This document shows positions 23,692-31,865 of a stretch of 39,114 bases of DNA, one piece after another (position 1 is the first letter of the stretch; each line of letters begins with the position of its first letter). The notes beneath the pieces were generated by a model. It had not been told where the DNA came from. It made no database searches and saw nothing but the letters and a program-made list of their open reading frames with translations. Origin of the DNA: JAGQUL01 sp039811765 (GTDB lineage: Bacteria; Actinomycetota; Thermoleophilia; Gaiellales; SKUG01); NCBI GenBank assembly GCA_039811765.1, contig JBDHZF010000012.1:1-39114 (forward strand), given 5' to 3'. The position numbers were made by a program, and so were the translations under genes.

Positions 23692-25095
23692 TTAGCGGGC
23701 CATGTCGGCGAGCGCCTGCACGGTGCGGTAGGTGACGGCGGCGAGGTCGACGGCGTCGGCGCTGGCATGCGCGCGGATTGCGTCGGATGAAGCACCGACA
23801 ACCGCGATCAGCGGGAGATTGCGTGGGTCCGAGCCCGCGCCGTCGGCAGTGGTTGCCGCGTCGCGCCATGCGAGCCATTGTGCCCGTTCGACGCGACGCG
23901 AACGCGCCACTACCCGCCAACGAAGCGCATCGCGAAGCCATGCGACGCCGGTCACGGCCGCGAGGGCGACCAACACGCCAACGAGCATCGCGACGGCACG
24001 AACGCCCCCCGGGCCTACGACGAATCCCACCCCGACCATGCCCAACGCGACGATCGCGCCAATCGCGCTCGCGAACCCAAGCCGACTGGTTCGCGCCACG
24101 TCGAGCAATCGTTCGAACGCGGCTCGACTCGCCACGTGCTCGCGCCATGCTCGTCGATCCGCAGCAGCCAGTTGCGGCCCATCGACCGCGGTCGAATCGG
24201 GCAGGAAGATCGACATCTCGTCATCGTTCGACGCCGCGGCGAGCAGCGTCGCCGCGATGTCGTCGACATCCTCGATGTGATGCAACCCGATGAGCACACC
24301 AGCGCCGGGCGGCGTGGCAACACTGCGCCGCGCGGGCAATTGGCGACGTTCGACGAGATCCAGCACGTGGCCGGCGAACGCGGCGCCGAGATCGAGCCGG
24401 CCGCATCCGGCGACGAGCAGCGCCGCGCCGATCGGGTCCACGCTCGACGGCGGCGCCGCGCCGAGGTCAACGCCCGGTCCGGGCCGCCGCATCGAGTGGA
24501 AACGCTTCGCGGCGCTGCGCCACAGCATCATGGGCGTGGCCACGCCGAAGAACAGCACGAGCGGCGCCAGCCACCACCACGCATCGCGGACCCGATCTCG
24601 AAGATGGCGCGCGTCGCGGGCGTGGCGCACGGCCTTGTCGAATGGCGTCGTGATCTCGCGCAGGTCACCCGCATCGACGACCCCCACCGGAACATGATCA
24701 AGCGCGTGAACCGGAACCTCAACGAGCGCAAACCCGCGATCTCCGTCGAGCGGACGAAGCGTGCGCACGATCACGCCGTCCACGTCGCTTTCGAGGCGCA
24801 CGCGCAGCGGGCGATCGGATGCCATCCGCGCACGAGCCACGAGGAAACGAACGTCGCCGCGCGATCGCAGCTCGGCTGGTCGCCTCGCGCCGTCGACGCG
24901 AATCACGCCATCGCCGGTCACGCGCACGGAGACGATTCGGGGCGATTGGTCGCGTTCTGCGAGTCCGCCGGCGGGCCACGCGTGCCACGCGGCGAGCAAC
25001 CCGCACGCGAGCGCCAGCAGCGCCGCGACGATCAGCGGCCGCGGGCCGGGACGCTCTGGCCAGCGCCACCCTTCCTCGACGAGCGGATCGCTCAC
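23692..25095 (-). CDS. DUF2207-like membrane protein
   Basis: The 467-residue protein has an N-terminal hydrophobic helix (LIVAALLALACGLLAAWHAW), an external beta-rich domain of about 120 residues, a second helix (WWWLAPLVLFFGVATPMMLW), a cytoplasmic segment with PIGAALLVAGCGRLDLGAAFAGHVLDLVERRQL, two more close helices, and a cytoplasmic end. This layout and the helical block recall DUF2207 membrane proteins; the match is by eye. GTG 25095 overlaps the hutI stop as GTGA, so it is co-translated with the hut genes, though no role in histidine use is evident. A strong inverted repeat follows the stop. Confidence 0.65.
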   Translation of the reverse strand: MSDPLVEEGWRWPERPGPRPLIVAALLALACGLLAAWHAWPAGGLAERDQSPRIVSVRVTGDGVIRVDGARRPAELRSRGDVRFLVARARMASDRPLRVRLESDVDGVIVRTLRPLDGDRGFALVEVPVHALDHVPVGVVDAGDLREITTPFDKAVRHARDARHLRDRVRDAWWWLAPLVLFFGVATPMMLWRSAAKRFHSMRRPGPGVDLGAAPPSSVDPIGAALLVAGCGRLDLGAAFAGHVLDLVERRQLPARRSVATPPGAGVLIGLHHIEDVDDIAATLLAAASNDDEMSIFLPDSTAVDGPQLAAADRRAWREHVASRAAFERLLDVARTSRLGFASAIGAIVALGMVGVGFVVGPGGVRAVAMLVGVLVALAAVTGVAWLRDALRWRVVARSRRVERAQWLAWRDAATTADGAGSDPRNLPLIAVVGASSDAIRAHASADAVDLAAVTYRTVQALADMAR

Positions 25096-26366
25096 GCGAT
25101 CTCGAGCCCGCCGACGAACACGGACTGCACCGCGGCGCTGCCCACGTGATACGGCAGATGCGCGAGCGACGGTTGGTCCAGCAACACCACGTCGCCGCGC
25201 CAGCCTTCGTCCAGCCGTCCCACCCGATCGTCGAGCCCGAGCACCCATGCCGCATTCGCCGTGCACGCGGTGAGCGCTTCTCCCGCGCGCAACCTGCAAC
25301 CGATCGCAGCGAGCGACATCGCCATGGTGAGCGATTCGCCATAGCTCGATCCGGGGTTGAAGTCCGAAGCGAGCGCAACGATCGCGCCCGCGTCGACGAG
25401 CTCGCGACCAGGCGCGTACGGGCGGTTCAAGAACAGGGACGACATCGGCAGTAGCACGCCCGCGACGTTCGATTCGGCAAGCGCGCGCAGCCGCGGCGCG
25501 TCGGGTTCCAGCGCTTCGAGATGATCGATCGACTTCGCGCCGATGCGGATCGCGAGCTCGATGCCGCCTTGGTCGGAGAATTGGTCGCCGTGCAATCGCG
25601 CGTCGAGCCCCGCGGCCTGCGCCGCGACCAGGTATCGCTCCGCTTGTGCGACGTCGAACGATCCGCGTTCGAGGAACACGTCGGCCGCGGACGCTCGAAC
25701 TTCGCGAACCGCGCGCTGCGCCGCCGGGATCGCGACCTCGTCGATGTATGCGTCGGACCTGCCGTCGAACTCGACCGGCACGGTGTGTGCGGCAAGCAAC
25801 GTGCGCGTCGTGCGCAGCGGGTGGTCCTTCGCCACGCCTTCGAGCACGCGCAGCGATGCCAGCTCGTGCTCGATCGTCAGCGCGTATCCGCTCTTGCACT
25901 CGGCCGTGGTGGTGCCCGCCGCGAGCATCCAATCGAGATGTCGTCGAACCTGCGGCGCGATCGTTCCCGCGTCGAGCGCGTCGCGCGTTCGCTGCACGCT
26001 TGCGCGAATGCCACCCCCCGCCGCATGGATCTGCTCGTAGTCCGCGCCGAGGTTGCGCAGTTCGAATTCCGCGGCTCGATCGCCCGCGAACACGGGGTGC
26101 GTGTGACAGTCGACAAGCCCCGGGATGGCGAGCGCGCCGCGCGCGTCGTGCAACAGCGTGTCCTCGTCGGTGTCGACGCGACCGCGAACATCCTGCTCGG
26201 CCCCCGTAGCGATGATCACGCCGTCCGCGTCGATGGCGATCGCCGCGCCGTCGATCTGCACGACGGCGCCGAGATCGTCCCCGCGAATCGGCGCGGGGAT
26301 CCGAGCCGGGGTGACGAGCGTTCCGATGCCGTGGATGATCGTTCGTGCGTGGGGACGAGCGCTCAT
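25092..26366 (-). CDS. hutI: Imidazolonepropionase
   Basis: The 424-residue amidohydrolase opens the imidazolone ring of 4-imidazolone-5-propionate to give N-formimino-L-glutamate, step three of histidine breakdown. It carries the metal motif DCHTHPVFAGDR, GGGIRASVQRTR, the HGDQFSDQGG strand with a metal His, and SDFNPGSSYGES near the C-terminus holding the metal Asp. Length and motif order match HutI. ATG 26366 overlaps the hutU stop as ATGA. The downstream membrane gene overlaps in turn, so hutU-hutI-DUF2207 form one coupled unit. Confidence 0.95.
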   Translation of the reverse strand: MSARPHARTIIHGIGTLVTPARIPAPIRGDDLGAVVQIDGAAIAIDADGVIIATGAEQDVRGRVDTDEDTLLHDARGALAIPGLVDCHTHPVFAGDRAAEFELRNLGADYEQIHAAGGGIRASVQRTRDALDAGTIAPQVRRHLDWMLAAGTTTAECKSGYALTIEHELASLRVLEGVAKDHPLRTTRTLLAAHTVPVEFDGRSDAYIDEVAIPAAQRAVREVRASAADVFLERGSFDVAQAERYLVAAQAAGLDARLHGDQFSDQGGIELAIRIGAKSIDHLEALEPDAPRLRALAESNVAGVLLPMSSLFLNRPYAPGRELVDAGAIVALASDFNPGSSYGESLTMAMSLAAIGCRLRAGEALTACTANAAWVLGLDDRVGRLDEGWRGDVVLLDQPSLAHLPYHVGSAAVQSVFVGGLEIA

Positions 26367-28117
26367 GACGGCGGCGCCTCCACAGGAATCCCGCGGCCAG
26401 GCGTGCGCAGCTCGGGATGTTCGTCGGCGCAGCCGAGCGCCTCGTCGTAGCCGGCGTCCAAGTGACGCACCACGCCCATGCCGGGATCGGAGTCGAGCAC
26501 GCGATCGAGCCGGCGCGCGGCCCGTTCGCTGCCGTCCGCCACCACCACCATCCCGGCATGGATCGAGTTGCCGATCCCCACGCCGCCCCCGTGGTGGATG
26601 CTCACCCAGCTCGCGCCGGCGGCAGTGTTGACGAGCGCGTTGAGCAGCGGCCAGTCCGCGATCGCGTCGGAGCCGTCGCGCATCGCCTCGGTTTCGCGAA
26701 ACGGCGATGCGACGCTGCCGGAATCGAGGTGGTCGCGACCGATCACCACGGGGGCGCTCACCTCGCCGCTGGCGACGAGGTCGTTGATGATGCGACCCGC
26801 CTTCCGGCGATCGCCGTACCCGAGCCAGCAGATGCGCGCGGGCAACCCTTGGAACGCCACCTTCTCCGGCGCAAGGAGCAGCCATCGCTGCAGCAGTTCG
26901 TCGTCGGGGAACGCCGCCGCGAGCGCTCGATCGATCGTCGCGATGTCCGCCTCGTCGCCGCTGAGCACTGCCCACCGAAACGGCCCGATCCCCCGGGCGA
27001 ACAATGGCCGCACATACGCGGGGACGAATCCTGGGAACGCGAACGCGTCTTCCACGCCGGCGTCGAGCGCTTCGGTGCGGATGTTGTTGCCGTAGTCGAA
27101 CGTGTGCGAGCCGTCGCGCTGGAACGCAAGCATCGCGCCTACGTGCTCCACCACCGTCGCCCGCGATCGACGCAGGTACTCCTCCGGATCCCTGGTGCGC
27201 AGCTTGATCGCGTCAGCGAGCGACATGTCCATCGGCACGTAACCGCCGAGCATGTCGTGGGCGCTGGTCTGGTCGGTGACGAGGTCGGGTTGAAACCCAA
27301 GATCGTGCAACTTGGGGAACGCCTCGCCAGCGTTGGCTTCGACCGCCACGCTGAGCGCGCGTCCTTGCGCCGCTGCCTCGCGCACGCGCGCGAGTCCCTC
27401 TTCGAGCGAGGGCGCGACCTCGTCGAGATATCGGGTTTCGAGCCGACGCTGGATTCGGTGTGGATCCACTTCGATGCAGAGCACGGCGGCGCCGCACAGT
27501 GTGGCCGCGAGCGGCTGCGCGCCGCCCATGCCGCCAAGCCCGGCTGTGAGGATCGTTCGGCCGGCGAGATCGGCCGTTCCGTAGTGCTCGCGCGCTGCGG
27601 CCGCGAACGTCTGGAACGTGCCCTGCAAGATACCTTGCGTGCCGATATAGATCCAGCTGCCCGCGGTCATCTGGCCGTACATCGTCAGGCCCTGCGCCTC
27701 CAGCTCGCGGAATGTCTCCCACGTGGCGAAGCGCGGGACGAGATTGGAGTTGGCGATGAGCACGCGCGGGGATTCCGGCGTAGTGCGAAACACCGCGACG
27801 GGCTTGCCGCTCTGCACGAGCAGCGTCTCGTCGTCGCCCAACCGCAGCAGCTCTTTGACGATGGCTCGCAGCGCCGCTGGCGTTCGCGCCGCGCGCCCGG
27901 TGCCGCCGTACACAACGAGCTTCGTTGGGTTCTCGGCCACGTCCGGATCGAGGTTGTTGCACAACATCCGCAGCGCGGCTTCTTGCTCCCACCCGCGCGC
28001 GTGCAGCGCGGCGCCTGTGGGCGCGTGGATCGCGGCGAGGTCGCCGACGAGGCGATCCACGATCGCGTCGAGTTCGGCGTCGGTGCGTGCGGACATGATA
28101 GTTGCGGGCGTCGTCAT
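26363..28117 (-). CDS. hutU: Urocanate hydratase
   Basis: The 584-residue protein converts urocanate to imidazolonepropionate with tightly bound NAD+. It shows the family blocks LCNNLDPDVAENP, LVVYGGTGRAAR, SNLVPRFATWETF, MTAGSWIYIGTQGILQGTFQTF, the Rossmann loop AGLGGMGGAQPLA, FDYGNNIR and SIHHGGGVGIGNSIHAGMV. The length is slightly above the usual 550-560. ATG 28117 is chosen for AGGA 8 nt upstream; ATG 28096 is an alternative. A 16-bp perfect palindrome lies 12 bp before the start. The gene is divergent from the secreted FnIII/beta-helix gene. Confidence 0.96.
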   Translation of the reverse strand: MTTPATIMSARTDAELDAIVDRLVGDLAAIHAPTGAALHARGWEQEAALRMLCNNLDPDVAENPTKLVVYGGTGRAARTPAALRAIVKELLRLGDDETLLVQSGKPVAVFRTTPESPRVLIANSNLVPRFATWETFRELEAQGLTMYGQMTAGSWIYIGTQGILQGTFQTFAAAAREHYGTADLAGRTILTAGLGGMGGAQPLAATLCGAAVLCIEVDPHRIQRRLETRYLDEVAPSLEEGLARVREAAAQGRALSVAVEANAGEAFPKLHDLGFQPDLVTDQTSAHDMLGGYVPMDMSLADAIKLRTRDPEEYLRRSRATVVEHVGAMLAFQRDGSHTFDYGNNIRTEALDAGVEDAFAFPGFVPAYVRPLFARGIGPFRWAVLSGDEADIATIDRALAAAFPDDELLQRWLLLAPEKVAFQGLPARICWLGYGDRRKAGRIINDLVASGEVSAPVVIGRDHLDSGSVASPFRETEAMRDGSDAIADWPLLNALVNTAAGASWVSIHHGGGVGIGNSIHAGMVVVADGSERAARRLDRVLDSDPGMGVVRHLDAGYDEALGCADEHPELRTPGRGIPVEAPPS

Positions 28118-28128
28118 GGGCCGATCCT

Positions 28129-28144
28129 ACGACGTGCACGTCGT
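28129..28144. promoter_or_regulatory. 16-bp perfect palindrome before hutU
   Basis: ACGACGTGCACGTCGT reads the same on both strands and lies 12 bp upstream of the hutU ATG, where a bound dimer would block initiation. It contains a CACGTC core but is not the TGTATACA-type site of proteobacterial HutC. Confidence 0.45.
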
Positions 28145-28171
28145 TGCACCGTCATCGAACCGTCGGAATTC

Positions 28172-28191
28172 GGCCACCTCTGTCGGTGGCC
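28172..28191. promoter_or_regulatory. Inverted repeat in the hutU / FnIII intergenic region
   Basis: GGCCACC-TCTGTC-GGTGGCC, 7-bp arms with a 6-nt loop, sits in the middle of the 136-bp divergent region. It may be an operator for either gene or a leader hairpin of the plus-strand transcript. Confidence 0.4.
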
Positions 28192-28253
28192 ATTGTGGAA
28201 TCAAGTCGAATTGCCGATACCACTGTGCCCACTGCGAACCGAGGGATCGCCCA

Positions 28254-31200
28254 ATGGCGCGAAAATCGACGATGATCGCCGCGTTCTGCATCGTTGCGGC
28301 CCTGGTTCCGACGATGTTCGCGTCGAACGCCGCCGCCGCTACGCGCGTGATTCGATCCGGCGCGGACACGTGGGTCTCGCTGGCTGCTCCTTCCTCACGG
28401 CATGGGTCGGATCGCTGGTTGCGCGTTCAAGGCGGGACGAAGTCGCGATCCGTCGCATACCTGCGCTTCGAAGTTCCCACCCTTGACACGACACTTGCTT
28501 CTGCACGATTGCGCCTGTGGGTGACCGATCCGACGAGCGGCACGCTGCAGCTGCGCGACGTCGGAGCGCGCCGATGGAGCGAACGGATTCGGTGGACGAA
28601 TCGTCCCGCGTACTCGCAGGTGCTGGCGACGTTTCGTGGACCAACTCGGGGGCGCTGGATCACGATCGACGTGACCGACGAGGTGAAGGACGTCGATTCC
28701 TACGGCTGGGCGCTGTCGACGGGTTCGCACGACGCGGCGGCGTTCGGTTCACGCGAGAGCGCGCGTGCTCCACGCTTGGTGATCACGACGTCGTCGGACG
28801 ACGACGCCACCGACGACGATTCGGGGAACGATTCCGGCGACGACGACACGGTCGACCCGGGCACGGACGTCGACTCGGATCCCACGACCGAACCAACGCC
28901 GGATCGCTCGGCGCCGTCGACCGTGCCGAACGTGCGCGCGTCGCTGTTCGATTCGTCCACTGCGCTCGTCGAGTGGGACGCGGCAACCGACGACACCGCC
29001 GTCACCGCATACCTCGTGTCAGTGGTTGGTTCGGGCGCGCCCGCGACCGTGGTGAACCCAGCAGGACGAGCGCAGCTGATCGCGAACCTGTCGCCGTCCA
29101 CCCAGTATGGATTCGTGGTGCGCGCTCGCGATGCCGCCGGCAACATGAGTTTCACCGCGGCGACCGCATCGGTCACCACCCCGGTCGCGCCGCTGCCCGA
29201 CACCACCGCGCCCACCGCGCCCGGATCGGCGAGCGCGAGCGCGACGAGCAGCACCGCGATCACCCTCACCTGGACCGCCTCCACCGACGCGGTCGGCGTC
29301 ACCAACTACCTCGTCTACCGCAACGGCGGCGCAACCGCGATCGCCACCCTCAGCGGCGACACGCTCACCTACAACGACTCCAGCCTCGCGCCCTCCACCG
29401 CCTACTCCTACACCGTCAAGGCACGCGACGCCACCGGCAATCTCTCGAACGCGTCCAACACCACCACCGCCACTACCAACGCAGCGCCCGACACCACCGC
29501 GCCCACCACGCCGACTAGTCCGTCGGCGAACGTGTCAGGCAGCAGCGTCACGGTTTCGTGGACGGCTTCCACCGACGCGGTTGGCGTGACGCAATATGTG
29601 GTGCGTCGTGATGGATCGCAGGTCGCGACGTTGAACGCGCCCACGACCTCGTGGGTGGATTCCGGTCGTCCTGCGGGCACGTATTCGTACACGATTGCCG
29701 CGCGTGACGCTGCTGGCAACCAGAGCGCATTCTCGCCTGCGGCGACCGCGACCGTGCCGCCGTCAGCTGACACGACTGCGCCGACGGTTCCGGGTTCGGT
29801 GACTGCCACCGCGAGCGGGGCCACGGGCGTGTCGCTGGGGTGGAACGCGTCCACCGACGCCGTCGGCGTGACGCAATACGTGGTGCGGCGCGACGGGGTA
29901 CAAGTTGCGACGGTGGCGGCGCCGACCACCACGTGGAGCGAGACGGGCCTGGATCAGGATCGCGAATACGTGTACACGGTTACTGCGCGCGACGCGGCTG
30001 GGAACGAGAGCGCGCAGTCATCGGCGGCGACCGTGCACACGTACAACCCGCCCGGCGCGAACTTGCCGATTCGCTACGACTTGGCGTCGATCACCGGCAC
30101 GAAGTACTTCGTGGCGACGAACGGCAGCAACTCCAACGCGGGCACGAGCGCGGCGGCGCCGCTGCTGACGCTCGGCGCGGCGATGGGGAAGGTCGGCTCG
30201 GGCCAGAGCGCGACGATCATCGTGCGCGGCGGCGTGTACCGCGGCGACGCGAACCGCAACGGGTTCGGCAAGACGTTGCACATCATGGCGTATCCGGGCG
30301 AGGTGCCGGTGTTCAATGGCGCGATGCAGATCGATGGCGGCTGGACCGCTGACGGGTCGCTGGCCTATCACTCGTACACGGCGCAGCCGGTGACCGATGG
30401 CAGCGGCATCACGTTCACCACCGGTCAGAACCTCACCGGCGACTACATCGGCCGCAACCCCGATCAAGTCTGGATCGGCTCCACGCAGTTGCGTCAGGTG
30501 TCGGCGAAGGCAAGCGTGGTCGACGGCACGTTCTGGGTGGACTCTTCCACCACGCCCAACCGTCTCTACCTCACCGCGACCGACGCCGCGAAGTCGAACC
30601 TCGAGGCCTCGAACCTTGACTGGTTCCTCGACCTGGGCGGCGCGTCGAGTTCGATCGAGGGGATCCGGATCACGCGGTATTCGAATTCCGCGGACGACTA
30701 TGGCGTGTTGCGCGTGACGTATGGCGCGTCGAACGCGGTGGTGGACAATGTGGAGGTCAGCCAGTCGGCGTTCATGGCGATGACGGTGTCGGGCAACCTT
30801 TCGAGCGCGTCCTATGTGCTCGTGCACCCGGTGCTGCGCGACATCACGGTGAGCGACTCGAACTGGATGGGCATCGGGGTGACGTTCGCGGACGATTCGG
30901 TGATCGATCACGCGTTGATCACGCGCTCGAACATGTTCGACGAATTCTCGTATTCGCCGCAGTCGGGCGCGATCAAGACCAGCCGCTTGCGTCGCATGGA
31001 CATCACCGGCTCCGACATCCTGGAGAACCATAGTCACGGGATCTGGTTCGACCAGAGCAATGTCGACATGGACGTGGTTGGCAATCGCATCATCGACCAG
31101 CGCGGCAACGGCGTGTTCTTCGAGATCAGCGACGACATGCTGCTCGCCGACAACTACATCCGCAACTACTCGGGCGAAGCCGCCGCGGTGAAGATCGCCG

Positions 31201-31844
31201 GCTCGAGCGGCGTCAAGATGGTCAACAACACCATCGTCGGCGGCAACGACACGGTGGGCATCTACACCGACTCGCGTTCCATGCCCGGTTGCGCGGTCGT
31301 CGGCCAGCCGCTCTGCGCGGGCTCCTACGCGAGCGAGCGCGACTCGCTGCGCACGCGACCCGACACGCTCGACTGGATGCCACGCGTGGACCTGATGCTC
31401 AACAACATCATCACCGACCCAACCGGCCAGTCCTACTGCGGACGCCCCACCCCCGTCTGCGTCACCATCAGCAACGCATCAGCCACGGCGCCGATCGAAA
31501 CGATCTTCCACCAAGCCGAACCCGGCCGCGGCATCCCGCAAACGGTGGTGGACGGCAACGTGTTCTCCAACTCCACGAACGGCACCAGCCTGCTCGTTGC
31601 GGGCGGCACGAACATCACCACCCTCGCCGCCTGGATCACCAAACTCGGCACAGCCCCGATCAACCTGCCCGGCATGGAAGCTGCAGGCCGCAGCGGCTCC
31701 TCGTGGGTCAACTCCGACGGCACACCCACCGCCGCCCTCAACGCAGTGCAAAACCAAGCCGCAGCGGTCCCGACCGATAGCGCCGTGAACGAATACATCC
31801 CCGCCGGCACACGCCACTACGGCGCAATCAACACAGGCCCCTGA
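28254..31844 (+). CDS. Secreted DNRLRE / fibronectin III / beta-helix protein
   Basis: The 1196-residue product has a signal peptide (MIAAFCIVAALVPTMFASNAAAA). Domains in order: DNRLRE-type carbohydrate-binding module (about 28-177; TRVIRSGADTWV, VAYLRFEVP), a Glu/Asp-rich linker (181-215), four fibronectin III domains (about 220-309, 316-407, 412-500, 506-595), and a right-handed beta-helix (about 614-1196) starting with KYFVATNGSNSNAG, with pectate-lyase-like coils such as VVGNRIIDQRGNGVFFE and MVNNTIVGGNDTVGIYT. It probably binds or cleaves an extracellular polysaccharide; catalytic residues could not be picked out. ATG 28254 has GAGGGA upstream; the frame is open back to 27723 but that part lies over hutU. 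The gene splits the hut cluster, on the opposite strand. Confidence 0.88.
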   Translation: MARKSTMIAAFCIVAALVPTMFASNAAAATRVIRSGADTWVSLAAPSSRHGSDRWLRVQGGTKSRSVAYLRFEVPTLDTTLASARLRLWVTDPTSGTLQLRDVGARRWSERIRWTNRPAYSQVLATFRGPTRGRWITIDVTDEVKDVDSYGWALSTGSHDAAAFGSRESARAPRLVITTSSDDDATDDDSGNDSGDDDTVDPGTDVDSDPTTEPTPDRSAPSTVPNVRASLFDSSTALVEWDAATDDTAVTAYLVSVVGSGAPATVVNPAGRAQLIANLSPSTQYGFVVRARDAAGNMSFTAATASVTTPVAPLPDTTAPTAPGSASASATSSTAITLTWTASTDAVGVTNYLVYRNGGATAIATLSGDTLTYNDSSLAPSTAYSYTVKARDATGNLSNASNTTTATTNAAPDTTAPTTPTSPSANVSGSSVTVSWTASTDAVGVTQYVVRRDGSQVATLNAPTTSWVDSGRPAGTYSYTIAARDAAGNQSAFSPAATATVPPSADTTAPTVPGSVTATASGATGVSLGWNASTDAVGVTQYVVRRDGVQVATVAAPTTTWSETGLDQDREYVYTVTARDAAGNESAQSSAATVHTYNPPGANLPIRYDLASITGTKYFVATNGSNSNAGTSAAAPLLTLGAAMGKVGSGQSATIIVRGGVYRGDANRNGFGKTLHIMAYPGEVPVFNGAMQIDGGWTADGSLAYHSYTAQPVTDGSGITFTTGQNLTGDYIGRNPDQVWIGSTQLRQVSAKASVVDGTFWVDSSTTPNRLYLTATDAAKSNLEASNLDWFLDLGGASSSIEGIRITRYSNSADDYGVLRVTYGASNAVVDNVEVSQSAFMAMTVSGNLSSASYVLVHPVLRDITVSDSNWMGIGVTFADDSVIDHALITRSNMFDEFSYSPQSGAIKTSRLRRMDITGSDILENHSHGIWFDQSNVDMDVVGNRIIDQRGNGVFFEISDDMLLADNYIRNYSGEAAAVKIAGSSGVKMVNNTIVGGNDTVGIYTDSRSMPGCAVVGQPLCAGSYASERDSLRTRPDTLDWMPRVDLMLNNIITDPTGQSYCGRPTPVCVTISNASATAPIETIFHQAEPGRGIPQTVVDGNVFSNSTNGTSLLVAGGTNITTLAAWITKLGTAPINLPGMEAAGRSGSSWVNSDGTPTAALNAVQNQAAAVPTDSAVNEYIPAGTRHYGAINTGP
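29282..29900 (+). repeat. Three DNA-level repeats inside the FnIII array
   Basis: The segment CCACCGACGCSGTYGGCGT recurs at about 29281, 29570 and 29851, followed in the last two by nearly identical codons for VTQYVVRRDG. The FnIII units evidently arose by duplication and could still recombine. Confidence 0.6.
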
Positions 31845-31865
31845 CGCGCGCCGCAACCGTATGTC

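Noticed and set aside
23692..28117. Hut-linked membrane protein as a histidine or urocanate transporter
   Set aside because: It has too few helices and a large external beta domain; the layout is DUF2207-like, not transporter-like.
27723..28253. Upstream extension of the FnIII/beta-helix frame
   Set aside because: It lies antisense over hutU; the signal peptide and Shine-Dalgarno place the start at 28254.
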